DNA of 64,000 bases from Pseudomonas sp. Gutcm_11s. Its GTDB lineage: Bacteria > Pseudomonadota > Gammaproteobacteria > Pseudomonadales > Pseudomonadaceae. The stretch lies in the NCBI RefSeq assembly GCF_028649395.1, contig NZ_JAQSUW010000017.1, positions 395,669 to 459,668 on the forward strand. The letters run 5' to 3'. Below the pieces are notes generated by a model. The model saw only the letters and a list, made by a program, of their open reading frames with translations. It made no database searches and was not told the DNA's origin. The translations under genes and the position numbers were made by a program. This document shows, in pieces, positions 26,274 to 35,088 of the stretch. The number at the start of each line of letters is the position of its first letter. The first letter of the stretch is position 1.

Positions 26274-26315
26274 CGAGCCAGCTCTCGCTCCAGGAAAGTG
26301 CAGCAGTCTAAAGAG

Positions 26316-26347
26316 CACGGCCCCCGGCAGCAAGCGCGGGGGCCGTG
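26316..26347 (-). terminator. Strong hairpin between the dynamin-like gene and metX
   Basis: CACGGCCCCC/GGGGGCCGTG is a perfect 10-bp stem (26316-26325 with 26338-26347), extendable by one pair. It lies 25 bp after the dynamin-like stop. Reading leftward only a short CTCTTT follows, so it is a terminator with a weak T-tract or part of the metX leader. Confidence 0.6.
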
Positions 26348-26371
26348 GCTAAGCGGCTGATCTGGCAGGGC

Positions 26372-28360
26372 TTAGGCCGGGTCGGCGGCGCTCTGCGAGC
26401 GAATCGCGGTGGGCAGGGTGACGACCTTGCCCTGGCGCTGGATCGGCGCCGGGCGGCGCAGCACGCGGAGCATCTCGTTGGCCTGGGCCAGCTGGGTTTC
26501 CAGTTGGCTGGTATAGCCGGCCAGCTGCTGGCCACGCTGGCGCGCCTGCTGGGTCTCCTGGGCCAGGGCCTTGAGGCGCAGCATGTGGGTTTCGAGCATC
26601 TGCTTGTGTTCGAGGGTGTGTTGCATCAGCGGCATCAGCGCATCGTTGGCCCACTGCTCGGCCTCGCCGCGCAGGCGCTGGTGCAGGCCGAGTACTTCTT
26701 GCACCAGGGTGGCGAAGAAGCGTTTGGTCAGGCTGCGCTGTTCGGTGAGCAGGGTCTTCAGTTGCAGGCGGAAGCGGTCGGCCTTGCCACGCAGCTGCTT
26801 GAGTTCGCGCTGGTAGCGCTGGCTGTTGAACTGCGGGGCGTCGACGCCGTGCAGCGGGTTGTCTTCGTTGTGCCGGCGGTAGATGGCGGCGACCATCTTG
26901 TTGGCCATCTCGGCCTCGTGGGCGAGGTTGCCAAGGTCGTTCTCCACGTTGCGGAAGAACTGCACGATGGCCTGGTTGATGCCCAGGGTGGTCCAGCTGC
27001 CGGCCAGGCCCTGGCGCACCTGGGCCAGATGCTCTTCCAGGCGCTCCGGGCGCACCGCAGCACGCAGCAGGTCGCCCTGGCGGCGCAGCAGGCGCTGGTT
27101 GGTCTTCAGGCCGAGCAAGCGCTTGTGGTGCTGGCTGTGGTCTTCCTTGGTCTTGGCGGTCAGCTCGAACAGCAGCTGGCCGTTGTCGCTCTGGTGGTTG
27201 TTGAGCAGCTCCTGCTGCTCGCGCACCTTGTCCAGACGCAGGCTGAGCACGTGTTGGCTGTTGTTGAGCAGGGCCAGCACCTGGTTGACCACGCGCTCCT
27301 CGAGCAGGCGCTCCTTCTGCGCGACGATGCGTTCGCACAGCAACTGCTCCAGGTTGGCCAGCTGGCTGCGCGCGAGCAGCTCCTCGTCCTGGCGCACCTT
27401 GGCGATCAGCGCCTGCTTGGCCGACAGCGGCAGCACGTTGCTGGCGGGGATGCCGAGCTGCTTGGCGGTGCTGTTCTGCACCAGGCCGATGGCCTTGTTG
27501 ACGTATTCGTCGCCGGCCAGGTCGTCCCACAGCACGTCGATCTTGTTCAGCACGGCGAACAGGCTGGCCTGGGTGTCTTCGTCGAGCTGGCGGATGTGCT
27601 CCTTCCAGATCGTCATGTCGCTGGCGGTGACGCCGGTGTCGGCGGCCAGCAGGAAGATGATCGCCTGGGCGCTGGGCAGCATCGACAGGGTCAGCTCCGG
27701 CTCGCTGCCGAGGGCGTTGAGACCGGGGGTGTCGAGGATGCGCAGGCCCTGGCGCAGCAGCGGGTGGTCGAAGTTGACCATGGCGTGGCGCCAGGCCGGC
27801 ACCAGCACCTGGCCGGGCTTGCCGGCCGGCTCCAGCATCTCGGGCAGGAAGCCGAGCTGGATCGCCTGCTCCACCGCCATCGGCTTGGTCTTGGCCACCT
27901 GGGCGAAGGCCAGGGCCATGTTGTCCGGGTCGGTAGCATCGAGGGGGATGTTCACCCAGTGCCGCGGAATGCGCTTGAACTGCGCCACGCTGGCATCGGC
28001 CATGCGTGTCTCGATCGGCAGCAGGCGGATGTAGGAGCGTTCCGAGCGCGGGTCGAAGAACAGTTCGGTGGGGCACATGGTGGTGCGCCCGGCGTGCGAC
28101 GGCAGCATGCGCTGGCCGTACTCGGAGAAGAACAGGCTGTTGATCAGCTCGGTCTTGCCGCGGGAGAACTCGCCGACGAAGGCCAGGGTGATGTGGTCGG
28201 TGCGCAGGATGCGCAGGGCGCGCTCCAGGCGCGCGTCCATGGCGTCCGAGCCGAGGCGGTTGTGCGCCAGCCAGCTGCGATAGCGCGTGATCTCGCGCAT
28301 CAGCTCGCGTTTCCAGGCGACGTAGGCATCCACCTGCTGGCTGAGACGTTCCATGCTCAT
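26372..28360 (-). CDS. Dynamin-like GTPase family protein
   Basis: The 662-residue protein has GTPase motifs: P-loop GEFSRGKTELIN near 62-73, G2 Thr in GRTTMCPTE near 92, G3 DTPGLN near 212, and G4 NKID near 270. The remaining 380 residues are long Gln/Leu/Glu-rich helices of the stalk type. No clear transmembrane helix is seen, so membrane contact, if any, is peripheral. Bacterial relatives act in membrane remodelling or stress repair; the role here is unknown. The ATG at 28360 has AGGAG eight bases upstream and a good promoter at 28438-28465. Confidence 0.88.
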   Translation of the reverse strand: MSMERLSQQVDAYVAWKRELMREITRYRSWLAHNRLGSDAMDARLERALRILRTDHITLAFVGEFSRGKTELINSLFFSEYGQRMLPSHAGRTTMCPTELFFDPRSERSYIRLLPIETRMADASVAQFKRIPRHWVNIPLDATDPDNMALAFAQVAKTKPMAVEQAIQLGFLPEMLEPAGKPGQVLVPAWRHAMVNFDHPLLRQGLRILDTPGLNALGSEPELTLSMLPSAQAIIFLLAADTGVTASDMTIWKEHIRQLDEDTQASLFAVLNKIDVLWDDLAGDEYVNKAIGLVQNSTAKQLGIPASNVLPLSAKQALIAKVRQDEELLARSQLANLEQLLCERIVAQKERLLEERVVNQVLALLNNSQHVLSLRLDKVREQQELLNNHQSDNGQLLFELTAKTKEDHSQHHKRLLGLKTNQRLLRRQGDLLRAAVRPERLEEHLAQVRQGLAGSWTTLGINQAIVQFFRNVENDLGNLAHEAEMANKMVAAIYRRHNEDNPLHGVDAPQFNSQRYQRELKQLRGKADRFRLQLKTLLTEQRSLTKRFFATLVQEVLGLHQRLRGEAEQWANDALMPLMQHTLEHKQMLETHMLRLKALAQETQQARQRGQQLAGYTSQLETQLAQANEMLRVLRRPAPIQRQGKVVTLPTAIRSQSAADPA

Positions 28361-28437
28361 CCGATGACTCCTGCTTCGACAAACGGTGTGCGGCGCGCAA
28401 CGGCAGAATTGCCCGCGGCTTTGCCGGAGATGGCCGC

Positions 28438-28465
28438 ATTATGCGGTGGCCAACGCGCGCGTCAA
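28438..28465 (-). promoter_or_regulatory. Sigma-70-type promoter of the dynamin-like gene
   Basis: Read leftward: TTGACG (-35, 28465-28460), 16-bp spacer, CATAAT (-10, 28443-28438). It is about 80 bp upstream of the dynamin-like ATG and downstream of the yggU stop, correctly oriented. Confidence 0.65.
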
Positions 28466-28499
28466 TTGGCCCGCTTCACAACTTCGGCTCGAAGGTCGC

Positions 28500-28796
28500 T
28501 CAGGGCGACCGGGCGGTCATGCCTGGCAGGTCCGGTAACTGGCGCGGCGCGCGGATGCGCACGCGCTTCTGCCGGTTCAGTTCGCCACTCTCCAGGCTGA
28601 CCTGGCTCTTGGCGACACCGAAGACGCCGGCGAGAAAGGCCATTAGCTGGGCGTTGGCCTTGCCTTCCACCGGCGGCGCGGTGAGGCGGATCTTCAGGCG
28701 CTCGCCGTGCAGCCCGGCGAACTCATCCTTGCTCGCCTTGGGCTGCAGGTGACAGTCGAGGATCAGGTCGTCACCGTCCCAGCGGAACCAGCCCAC
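28500..28796 (-). CDS. yggU: DUF167 (YggU) family protein
   Basis: A 98-residue protein with the DUF167 core: LQPKASKDEF near 19 and LTAPPVEGKANAQLMAFLA near 39-57. Function is unknown in the family. The start is a GTG at 28796, one base after the yggT stop (TGA-G-GTG), so translation is probably coupled. It is last in yggS-proC-yggT-yggU. Confidence 0.9.
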   Translation of the reverse strand: MGWFRWDGDDLILDCHLQPKASKDEFAGLHGERLKIRLTAPPVEGKANAQLMAFLAGVFGVAKSQVSLESGELNRQKRVRIRAPRQLPDLPGMTARSP

Positions 28797-28797
28797 C

Positions 28798-29391
28798 TCA
28801 GATGAAGGGGCTGAGCACGGCCGGCATGCCGCTCATGGCGGCCAGGTTGCCGATCACGAAGCGGTCGATCAGGTGCAGGGCCATGAAAGCGAAGATCGGC
28901 GAGATATCCAGGCCACCGAGGTTCGGCAGCAGCTTGCGGAACGGCGCCAGCAGCGGTTCGCAGATCTGGTTGACCAGCTGCGCACCGGGGTTGTAGCTGC
29001 CGGGGGCGACCCAGGACAGGATCACGCTGATGATCATGGCGAAGAAGAAGATCTTCAGGAACAGCGAGGTCACCGAGATGATCGCCCACACCAACAGCTG
29101 CAGGCCGAAGCCGGCGGGGTTGGCACCGGCGATCAGCACGATCACCACCATCAGTACCAGTTGCACCAGGATCGCCAGAGTCAGCGAGGCCAGGTCGAGT
29201 CCGCCGAAGCCGGGGATGATGCGACGCAGTGGCTTGAGCAGCGGCTGGGTGGCCTTGACGGTGAACTGGCTAAGCGGGTTGTAGAAGTCGGCGCGCACCA
29301 GTTGCAGGATGAAGCGCAGCAGCACGATCAGCAGGTACAGGCTGCCGAGGGTCTGGATGATATAGATGAGGGCTTCGGCTAATCCGGACAT
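28798..29391 (-). CDS. yggT: YggT family integral membrane protein
   Basis: A 197-residue protein with two copies of the YggT unit: a hydrophobic helix pair around a conserved NPLSQFTVKATQPLLKPLRR (near 38-57) and a matching second copy, NPGAQLVNQICEPLLAPFRK (near 134). It is an inner-membrane protein; relatives are linked to osmotic tolerance and cell envelope functions. It starts 9 bp after proC. Confidence 0.92.
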   Translation of the reverse strand: MSGLAEALIYIIQTLGSLYLLIVLLRFILQLVRADFYNPLSQFTVKATQPLLKPLRRIIPGFGGLDLASLTLAILVQLVLMVVIVLIAGANPAGFGLQLLVWAIISVTSLFLKIFFFAMIISVILSWVAPGSYNPGAQLVNQICEPLLAPFRKLLPNLGGLDISPIFAFMALHLIDRFVIGNLAAMSGMPAVLSPFI

Positions 29392-29400
29392 GAAGGTTCC

Positions 29401-30219
29401 TTATTTACCCAGTTGTTCGGCGAGTTCGGCGGAGCGCTTGGCGGCGGCGTCCAGCGCCTGCTGGACCAGGGCCTCGAAGCCGCCGGCCTGGAAGCTCTTG
29501 ATCGCCGCCTCGGTGGTGCCGTTGGGCGAGGTGACGCGGCGGCGCAGTTCGGCGGCGTCGACATCGCTCTCGGTGGCCATGCGCGCGGCGCCCAGGGCGG
29601 TGTGCAGGGTCAGCTGGGCGGCGGTCTCGCGCGGCAGGCCGAGCTTCTCGCCGGCGGTGGTCATCGCTTCGATCAGCAGGAAGAAATAGGCGGGTCCGCT
29701 ACCGGACACGGCAGTGACGGCGTCGATCAGTTGCTCTTCATCCAGCCACAGGGCCAGGCCGACGGCGCTCAGCAGTTGCTCGGCCTGCTGGCGCTGGTCA
29801 GCGGATACCATGCCATTGGCATAGAGGCCGCTGACGCCCTGGCGCAACAGGGCCGGAGTGTTGGGCATGCAGCGCACGATGGCCAGGTCGCCGAGCCAGG
29901 CGCTCAGACTGGCGCAGGGGATGCCGGCGGCGATGGAGACGATCAGCTGGCCCGGCTGCAGGCTGGGCGCCAGAGCCAGGCTCACATTCTTGAGCACCTG
30001 CGGCTTGGTCGCCAGCACTACCACGTCGGCACCGGCAACGGCCTCGGCATTGTTCTCGAACAGCTCGATGCCGAACTCGGCGGCGACCTTGGCGCGTTGC
30101 TCGGCGCCCGGCTCGCTGGCGCGGATGTGGCTGGCCGGGATGCCCTGGGCGAGCAGGCCGCCGATCAGGCTGGTCGCCATGTTGCCGGCGCCGACGAAGG
30201 CGATGCGGGGGTGACTCAT
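29401..30219 (-). CDS. proC: Pyrroline-5-carboxylate reductase
   Basis: The 272-residue enzyme reduces pyrroline-5-carboxylate to proline with NAD(P)H. The Rossmann motif FVGAGNMATSLIGG is at residues 9-22. VRCMPNTPALL near 115 and VSGSGPAYFFLLIEA near 170 mark the active site. It follows yggS by 33 bp. Confidence 0.96.
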   Translation of the reverse strand: MSHPRIAFVGAGNMATSLIGGLLAQGIPASHIRASEPGAEQRAKVAAEFGIELFENNAEAVAGADVVVLATKPQVLKNVSLALAPSLQPGQLIVSIAAGIPCASLSAWLGDLAIVRCMPNTPALLRQGVSGLYANGMVSADQRQQAEQLLSAVGLALWLDEEQLIDAVTAVSGSGPAYFFLLIEAMTTAGEKLGLPRETAAQLTLHTALGAARMATESDVDAAELRRRVTSPNGTTEAAIKSFQAGGFEALVQQALDAAAKRSAELAEQLGK

Positions 30220-30252
30220 CTTGCGTCCTTCCTTAATTAATGTGGCGTGCCG

Positions 30253-30942
30253 TCAGTGGGCCGAGCCGTAGTCGCGGGCGCCGAACAGTGCGGTACCGAT
30301 GCGCACCCAGGTGGCGCCTTCGGCAATGGCGGCCTCCAGGTCCTGGCTCATGCCCATGGACAGGGTGTCGAGGTCGAGATTCAGACCATCACGCAGCTGG
30401 CGCAGGCGCGCCAGTGGCTCGTGCTGGGCCTGAGCATCGTCGGTCGGTTCGGGGATTGTCATCAATCCGCGCAGGCGCAGCCCGGGCAGTTGTGTAACCG
30501 CCTGTGCCAGGGCCGGCAGCTCTTCCGGCGTGCAGCCGGACTTGCTGGCCTCGCCGCTCACATTCACCTGCAGACAGATGTTCAGCGGCGGCAGGTGCGC
30601 GGGGCGTTGCTCGGACAGGCGCTGGGCGATCTTCAGGCGGTCCACCGAGTGCACCCAGTGGAAGTGTTCGGCGATCGGCTTGGTCTTGTTCGACTGGATG
30701 GGGCCGATGAAGTGCCAGATCAGGTCCAGGTCGGCCAACTCGGCCTGCTTGGCCAAGGCCTCCTGCAGGTAGTTCTCGCCGAAGTCGCGCTGGCCGCATG
30801 CGCTGGCCTCGCGTACCGCGGCAGCGGGTTTGGTCTTGCTCACGGCGAGCAGGCCAACCGCCTCGGAATCGCGTTGCGAGGCTTGCGCCGCCTCACGGAT
30901 ACGCTCGCGAACCTTTGCAATATTCTCTGCTATCGTGGACAT
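30253..30942 (-). CDS. yggS: PLP homeostasis protein YggS (PLPBP)
   Basis: A 229-residue single-domain PLP-binding protein of alanine-racemase N-terminal fold. The PLP lysine is in LLAVSKTKP near residue 36; FGENYLQEA and WHFIGPIQSNKTK follow. It buffers pyridoxal phosphate and has no known catalytic role. Its ATG at 30942 is 72 bp from the divergent pilT start, so both promoters lie in that short gap. Confidence 0.94.
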   Translation of the reverse strand: MSTIAENIAKVRERIREAAQASQRDSEAVGLLAVSKTKPAAAVREASACGQRDFGENYLQEALAKQAELADLDLIWHFIGPIQSNKTKPIAEHFHWVHSVDRLKIAQRLSEQRPAHLPPLNICLQVNVSGEASKSGCTPEELPALAQAVTQLPGLRLRGLMTIPEPTDDAQAQHEPLARLRQLRDGLNLDLDTLSMGMSQDLEAAIAEGATWVRIGTALFGARDYGSAH

Positions 30943-31014
30943 TACTCGCGCTCTATAGCCCGCCCGTCAGGGGTCTGCGGCATTCTACCCGCTTGCATTG
31001 GATTGGGGAGTCCC

Positions 31015-32049
31015 ATGGATATTACCGAGCTGCTTGCCTTCAGTGCCAAGCAAGGCGCGTCGGACCTGCACCTCTCGGCGGGTCTGCCGCCGATGATTCG
31101 CGTCGATGGCGATGTACGGCGGATCAACCTGCCGGCAATGGACCACAAGCAGGTCCACGCGCTGATCTACGACATCATGAACGACAAGCAGCGCAAGGAT
31201 TACGAGGAATTCCTCGAAACCGACTTCTCCTTCGAAGTGCCAGGTGTGGCGCGCTTCCGGGTCAACGCCTTCAACCAGAACCGCGGCGCCGGCGCCGTGT
31301 TCCGGACCATTCCCTCCAAGGTCTTGAGCATGGAAGACCTGGGCATGGGCGAGATATTCAAGAAAATTTCTGATGTGCCGCGTGGCCTGGTGCTGGTCAC
31401 CGGCCCGACCGGCTCGGGCAAGTCGACCACCCTGGCGGCGATGCTCGACTACATCAATAACAACAAGTACCACCACATTCTCACCGTCGAAGACCCGATC
31501 GAATTCGTTCACGAGTCGAAGAAGTGCCTGGTCAACCAGCGCGAGGTGCACCGTGACACCCACGGCTTCACCGAGGCCCTGCGTTCGGCCCTGCGGGAAG
31601 ACCCGGACATCATCCTGGTGGGTGAGATGCGTGACCTGGAGACCATCCGCCTGGCGCTGACCGCCGCGGAAACCGGTCACCTGGTGTTCGGCACCCTGCA
31701 CACCACCTCCGCCGCCAAGACCATCGACCGGGTGGTCGACGTGTTCCCGGCCGAGGAGAAGTCCATGGTTCGCTCCATGCTTTCCGAGTCGCTGCAGGCG
31801 GTGATCTCGCAGACCCTGCTGAAGAAGATCGGCGGCGGTCGGGTTGCGGCCCACGAGATCATGATCGGCACCCCAGCCATCCGTAACCTGATCCGCGAGG
31901 ACAAGGTGGCGCAGATGTACTCGGCGATCCAGACCGGCGGCGCGCTGGGCATGCAGACCCTCGATGCCTGCCTGAAGAACCTGCTGGCCAAGGGCCTGGT
32001 CAACCGCGACGCGGCCCGCGAGAAGGCCAAGCAGCCGGAAAACTTCTAA
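31015..32049 (+). CDS. pilT: Type IV pilus retraction ATPase PilT
   Basis: A 344-residue hexameric cytoplasmic motor that depolymerises pilin during twitching. Walker A GPTGSGKST is near 130; the Asp box VEDPIEFVH, Walker B LVGEMRD and His box GTLHTTSA follow. The C-terminal retraction motif AIRNLIRE is present. MDITELLAFSAKQGASDLH at 31015 is the family start and gives the PAO1 length; upstream frame is noncoding. It is followed 57 bp later by pilU. Confidence 0.98.
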   Translation: MDITELLAFSAKQGASDLHLSAGLPPMIRVDGDVRRINLPAMDHKQVHALIYDIMNDKQRKDYEEFLETDFSFEVPGVARFRVNAFNQNRGAGAVFRTIPSKVLSMEDLGMGEIFKKISDVPRGLVLVTGPTGSGKSTTLAAMLDYINNNKYHHILTVEDPIEFVHESKKCLVNQREVHRDTHGFTEALRSALREDPDIILVGEMRDLETIRLALTAAETGHLVFGTLHTTSAAKTIDRVVDVFPAEEKSMVRSMLSESLQAVISQTLLKKIGGGRVAAHEIMIGTPAIRNLIREDKVAQMYSAIQTGGALGMQTLDACLKNLLAKGLVNRDAAREKAKQPENF

Positions 32050-32106
32050 CAATAATGACGTCGCCGCGTCTGCGGCGGCCGTATACGAGAAACACGGGCG
32101 GGAAAG

Positions 32107-33252
32107 ATGGAATTTGAAAAGCTGCTGCGTCTGATGGTGGAGAAGGGCGGTTCCGACCTGTTCATCACCGCGGGCGTACCTCCTTCTATGAAGGTCAATG
32201 GCAAGATCATGCCGGTGACCAAGAACCCCATGTCGCCGGAGCAGACCCGCGAGACGGTGCACTCGGTGATGAACGAGCAGCAGCGTCGCGAATTCGCCGA
32301 GAACCACGAGTGCAACTTCGCCATCAGCGCCCGTGGCGTCGGCCGTTTCCGCGTCAGCGCCTTCTACCAGCGCAACCTGGCCGGCATGGTACTGCGCCGC
32401 ATCGAGACCAACATCCCGACTCTGGATGACCTCAAGCTGCCCGAGGTGCTGAAGAAGCTGGCGCTGACCAAGCGCGGCCTGGTGCTGTTCGTCGGTGCAA
32501 CCGGTACCGGTAAGTCCACCTCGCTGGCGGCGATGATCGGCTATCGCAACAAGAACACCAGCGGCCACATCATCTCCATCGAAGACCCGATCGAGTACAT
32601 CCACCAGCACCAGAACTGCATCGTCACCCAGCGCGAGGTCGGCATCGACACCGAATCCTTCGAAGTGGCGCTGAAGAACACCCTGCGCCAGGCGCCGGAC
32701 GTGATCCTGATCGGTGAGGTGCGGACCCGCGAGACCATGGACCACGCCGTGGCCTTCGCCGAGACCGGCCACCTGTGCCTGGCCACCCTGCACGCCAACA
32801 ACGCCAACCAGGCGCTGGACCGGATCATCAACTTCTTCCCGCCGGATCGGCAGAACCAGGTGTGGATGGACCTGTCGCTCAACCTCAAGGCCATCGTCGC
32901 CCAGCAGCTGGTGCCGACGCCGGATGGCAAGGGTCGCCGCGCGGTGATCGAGGTACTGATCAACACCCCGCTGGCCGCCGACCTGATCCGCAAGGGCGAG
33001 GTGCACGAGCTCAAGGGCCTGATGAAGCGCTCCACCGAGATGGGCATGCAGACCTTCGACCAGGCCCTGTACAACCTCTACACCCAGGGCGAGATCACCT
33101 ACGAAGATGCGCTGCTCTACGCCGACTCGGCGAACGACCTGCGCCTGATGATCAAGCTCGGTTCGGAGTCCGATGGCGAGCACCTGACCCAGATGACCGA
33201 AGGGCTGAGCCTGGAAGTCAGCGAAGAGGACCCGGGCCGGCGCTTCCGCTGA
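32107..33252 (+). CDS. pilU: Type IV pilus accessory retraction ATPase PilU
   Basis: A 381-residue PilT paralogue with Walker A GATGTGKST near 137, IEDPIEYIH, LIGEVRT and ATLHANNANQ. PilU supports PilT-dependent retraction under load; its C-terminus lacks the AIRNLIRE sequence of PilT. A clear terminator follows 16 bp after the stop. Confidence 0.97.
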   Translation: MEFEKLLRLMVEKGGSDLFITAGVPPSMKVNGKIMPVTKNPMSPEQTRETVHSVMNEQQRREFAENHECNFAISARGVGRFRVSAFYQRNLAGMVLRRIETNIPTLDDLKLPEVLKKLALTKRGLVLFVGATGTGKSTSLAAMIGYRNKNTSGHIISIEDPIEYIHQHQNCIVTQREVGIDTESFEVALKNTLRQAPDVILIGEVRTRETMDHAVAFAETGHLCLATLHANNANQALDRIINFFPPDRQNQVWMDLSLNLKAIVAQQLVPTPDGKGRRAVIEVLINTPLAADLIRKGEVHELKGLMKRSTEMGMQTFDQALYNLYTQGEITYEDALLYADSANDLRLMIKLGSESDGEHLTQMTEGLSLEVSEEDPGRRFR

Positions 33253-33267
33253 GACCGCCTCTTGCCA

Positions 33268-33291
33268 AAGCCCGCGCAAGCGGGCTTTTTA
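33268..33291 (+). terminator. Terminator of pilTU
   Basis: Stem AAGCCCGC/GCGGGCTT (33268-33275 with 33280-33287, loop GCAA) is followed by TTTTT. Confidence 0.9.
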
Positions 33292-33358
33292 TTGGCTGCC
33301 GGCAACCCCAGCACGGGCCGCCGGTCCAACCCGCGTCTGCCCACAGAAGGAGAATGGC

Positions 33359-33760
33359 ATGGACACGAGACAGGATACCCACAGCAAGGTCATCGGCTAT
33401 CTGCTATGGATCTTCGGCTTCCTCGGCGCGCACCGCTTCTACTATGGCAAGCCGGTGACCGGGACCATCTGGTTCTTCACCTTCGGCCTGTTGTTCATCG
33501 GCTGGATCATCGACCTGTTCCTGATTCCGGCGATGGATCGCGAGGCGGACCAGCGTTTCACTGCCGGCGACACCGACTACAACGTCGCCTGGATTCTGCT
33601 GACCTTCCTCGGCGTGTTCGGCGTGCACCGCATGTACCAGGGCAAGTGGATCACTGGGATCATCTATCTGCTCACCGGTGGCCTGTTCCTGCTCGGCGTG
33701 CTTTATGACTTCTGGACCCTGAATACCCAGGTGTCGATCAAGAACGCTTCACGCGCCTGA
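33359..33760 (+). CDS. Membrane protein with two TM2 domains
   Basis: The 133-residue protein carries two tandem TM2 modules. Each has a hydrophobic helix, a conserved turn (GAHRFYYGKPVTG near 23-35; GVHRMYQGKWITG near 88-100) and a second helix ending in an acidic residue, giving four membrane segments. Function is unknown. AGAAGGAG precedes the ATG at 33359. It lies between its own terminator and that of pilTU, so it is monocistronic. Confidence 0.85.
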   Translation: MDTRQDTHSKVIGYLLWIFGFLGAHRFYYGKPVTGTIWFFTFGLLFIGWIIDLFLIPAMDREADQRFTAGDTDYNVAWILLTFLGVFGVHRMYQGKWITGIIYLLTGGLFLLGVLYDFWTLNTQVSIKNASRA

Positions 33761-33771
33761 GTCCAAGGCAA

Positions 33772-33803
33772 AAGAAAAAGCCCGCCGATTGGCGGGCTTT
33801 TTC
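33772..33803. terminator. Bidirectional terminator between the TM2 gene and pyrC'
   Basis: Stem GCCCGCC/GGCGGGC (33780-33797, loop GATT) with AAAAA on the left and TTTTT on the right separates convergent genes. Confidence 0.92.
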
Positions 33804-33816
33804 ATGGCGCGGTGCT

Positions 33817-35088
33817 TCAGCTCTGGTAGCTGATGCGACCGTCGACCAGGGTGTAGCGCACCTGGCCCGGCAGGCAGTGACCGATGAACGGGCAGTTGCC
33901 GCCCTTCGAGCGCCAGGTCTCGCCGGCCAGGGTCTGGCCTTCGGCATCGAACAGCAGCAGGTCGGCCGGAGCGCCCACGGCCAGGCGGCCGGCGGGCAGG
34001 CGCAGGGCCTTGGCCGGGCCGCTGGTGAGGCGGGCGAGCAGGGTCGGCAAGTCGAGCAGGTCGTCCTGCACCAGGGTCAGGGCCAGTGGCAGCAACAGCT
34101 CGGCGCTGCTGATGCCCGGTTCGGTGGCGCCGAACGGTGCCAGCTTGGCATCGGCCTCATGCGGCTGGTGGTGGCTGGCGATGCTGCCGATCACGCCGCT
34201 CTTCACCGCCTGGCGCAGTCCGTCGCGGTCGAAGGCGGTGCGCAGTGGTGGTTGCACGTGGTACAGGCTGGAGAAGCCCAGCAGGGCTTCGTCGGTGAGG
34301 ATCAGCTGGTACATCGCCACGTCGGCGGTCACCGGCAGGCCGCGGGCCTGGGCGGCGGCGATCATCTCGGCGCCGCGGGCGCTGGTGATCTGGCTGAAGT
34401 GGGCGCGCACGCCGCTCTGCTCGACCAGCAGCAGGTCGCGGGCCAAGGCTACGGTCTCCGCCGTCTCGGGAATCCCGGCCAGGCCGAGGAAGCTGGCGGT
34501 GGCACCTTCGTGGGCCAGGCCGCCTTCGGCCAGGTCAGTGTCCTGGGCGTGGAACACCACGGTCAGGTCGAAGGTGGCGGCGTATTCCAGCGCGCGGCGC
34601 AGGGTGCGGTTGTTGGCCATCGGTGCCAGGCCGTTGGCGAAGGCCACGCAGCCGGCATCGCGCAGCGCAACCAGCTCGGCCAGCTGCTCGCCGGCCAGAC
34701 CCTTGGTCAGCGCGCCTATCGGGAACACCTTGGTGTGGCCGGCCTCCTGGGCGCGGTCGAGGATCAGCTCGGCCACGGCCGGGGTGTCCAGTACCGGCTT
34801 GGTCAGCGGCGGGCAGCACAGGCTGGTGACACCGCCGGCAGCAGCGGCCAGGGTCTCGCTGGCGATGTTGCCCTTGCGGCTGTAGCCCGGCTCGCGCAGG
34901 GCAACGGACAGGTCGACCAGACCTGGACTGGCGATCAGGCCGCGGGCGTCCAGTTCCTGGTCGGCGACGAAGCCGGCCGGCGCCTGGTCGAAGGCGGCGA
35001 GCTTGCCGCCGTCCAGATAGAGGTCGCGGACCTGATCCAGGCCGCTGGCCGGGTCGATCACCCGGGCTCCGAGGATTCGCATGCGCAT
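33817..35088 (-). CDS. pyrC': Non-catalytic dihydroorotase-like subunit PyrC'
   Basis: A 423-residue amidohydrolase-fold protein. The zinc-binding HxH of true dihydroorotases is replaced: VDLSVALREPG near residue 58 where active enzymes have VDxHxHLREPG. It is therefore expected to be inactive. In Pseudomonas such proteins form the dodecameric aspartate transcarbamoylase with PyrB. The start codon at 35088 overlaps the pyrB stop by one base (TGATG), consistent with balanced synthesis. Confidence 0.94.
   Translation of the reverse strand: MRMRILGARVIDPASGLDQVRDLYLDGGKLAAFDQAPAGFVADQELDARGLIASPGLVDLSVALREPGYSRKGNIASETLAAAAGGVTSLCCPPLTKPVLDTPAVAELILDRAQEAGHTKVFPIGALTKGLAGEQLAELVALRDAGCVAFANGLAPMANNRTLRRALEYAATFDLTVVFHAQDTDLAEGGLAHEGATASFLGLAGIPETAETVALARDLLLVEQSGVRAHFSQITSARGAEMIAAAQARGLPVTADVAMYQLILTDEALLGFSSLYHVQPPLRTAFDRDGLRQAVKSGVIGSIASHHQPHEADAKLAPFGATEPGISSAELLLPLALTLVQDDLLDLPTLLARLTSGPAKALRLPAGRLAVGAPADLLLFDAEGQTLAGETWRSKGGNCPFIGHCLPGQVRYTLVDGRISYQS

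Noticed and set aside
30247..31014. N-terminal extension of pilT across the yggS gene
   Set aside because: The open frame runs antisense through yggS. PilT homology begins exactly at MDITELLAF (31015).
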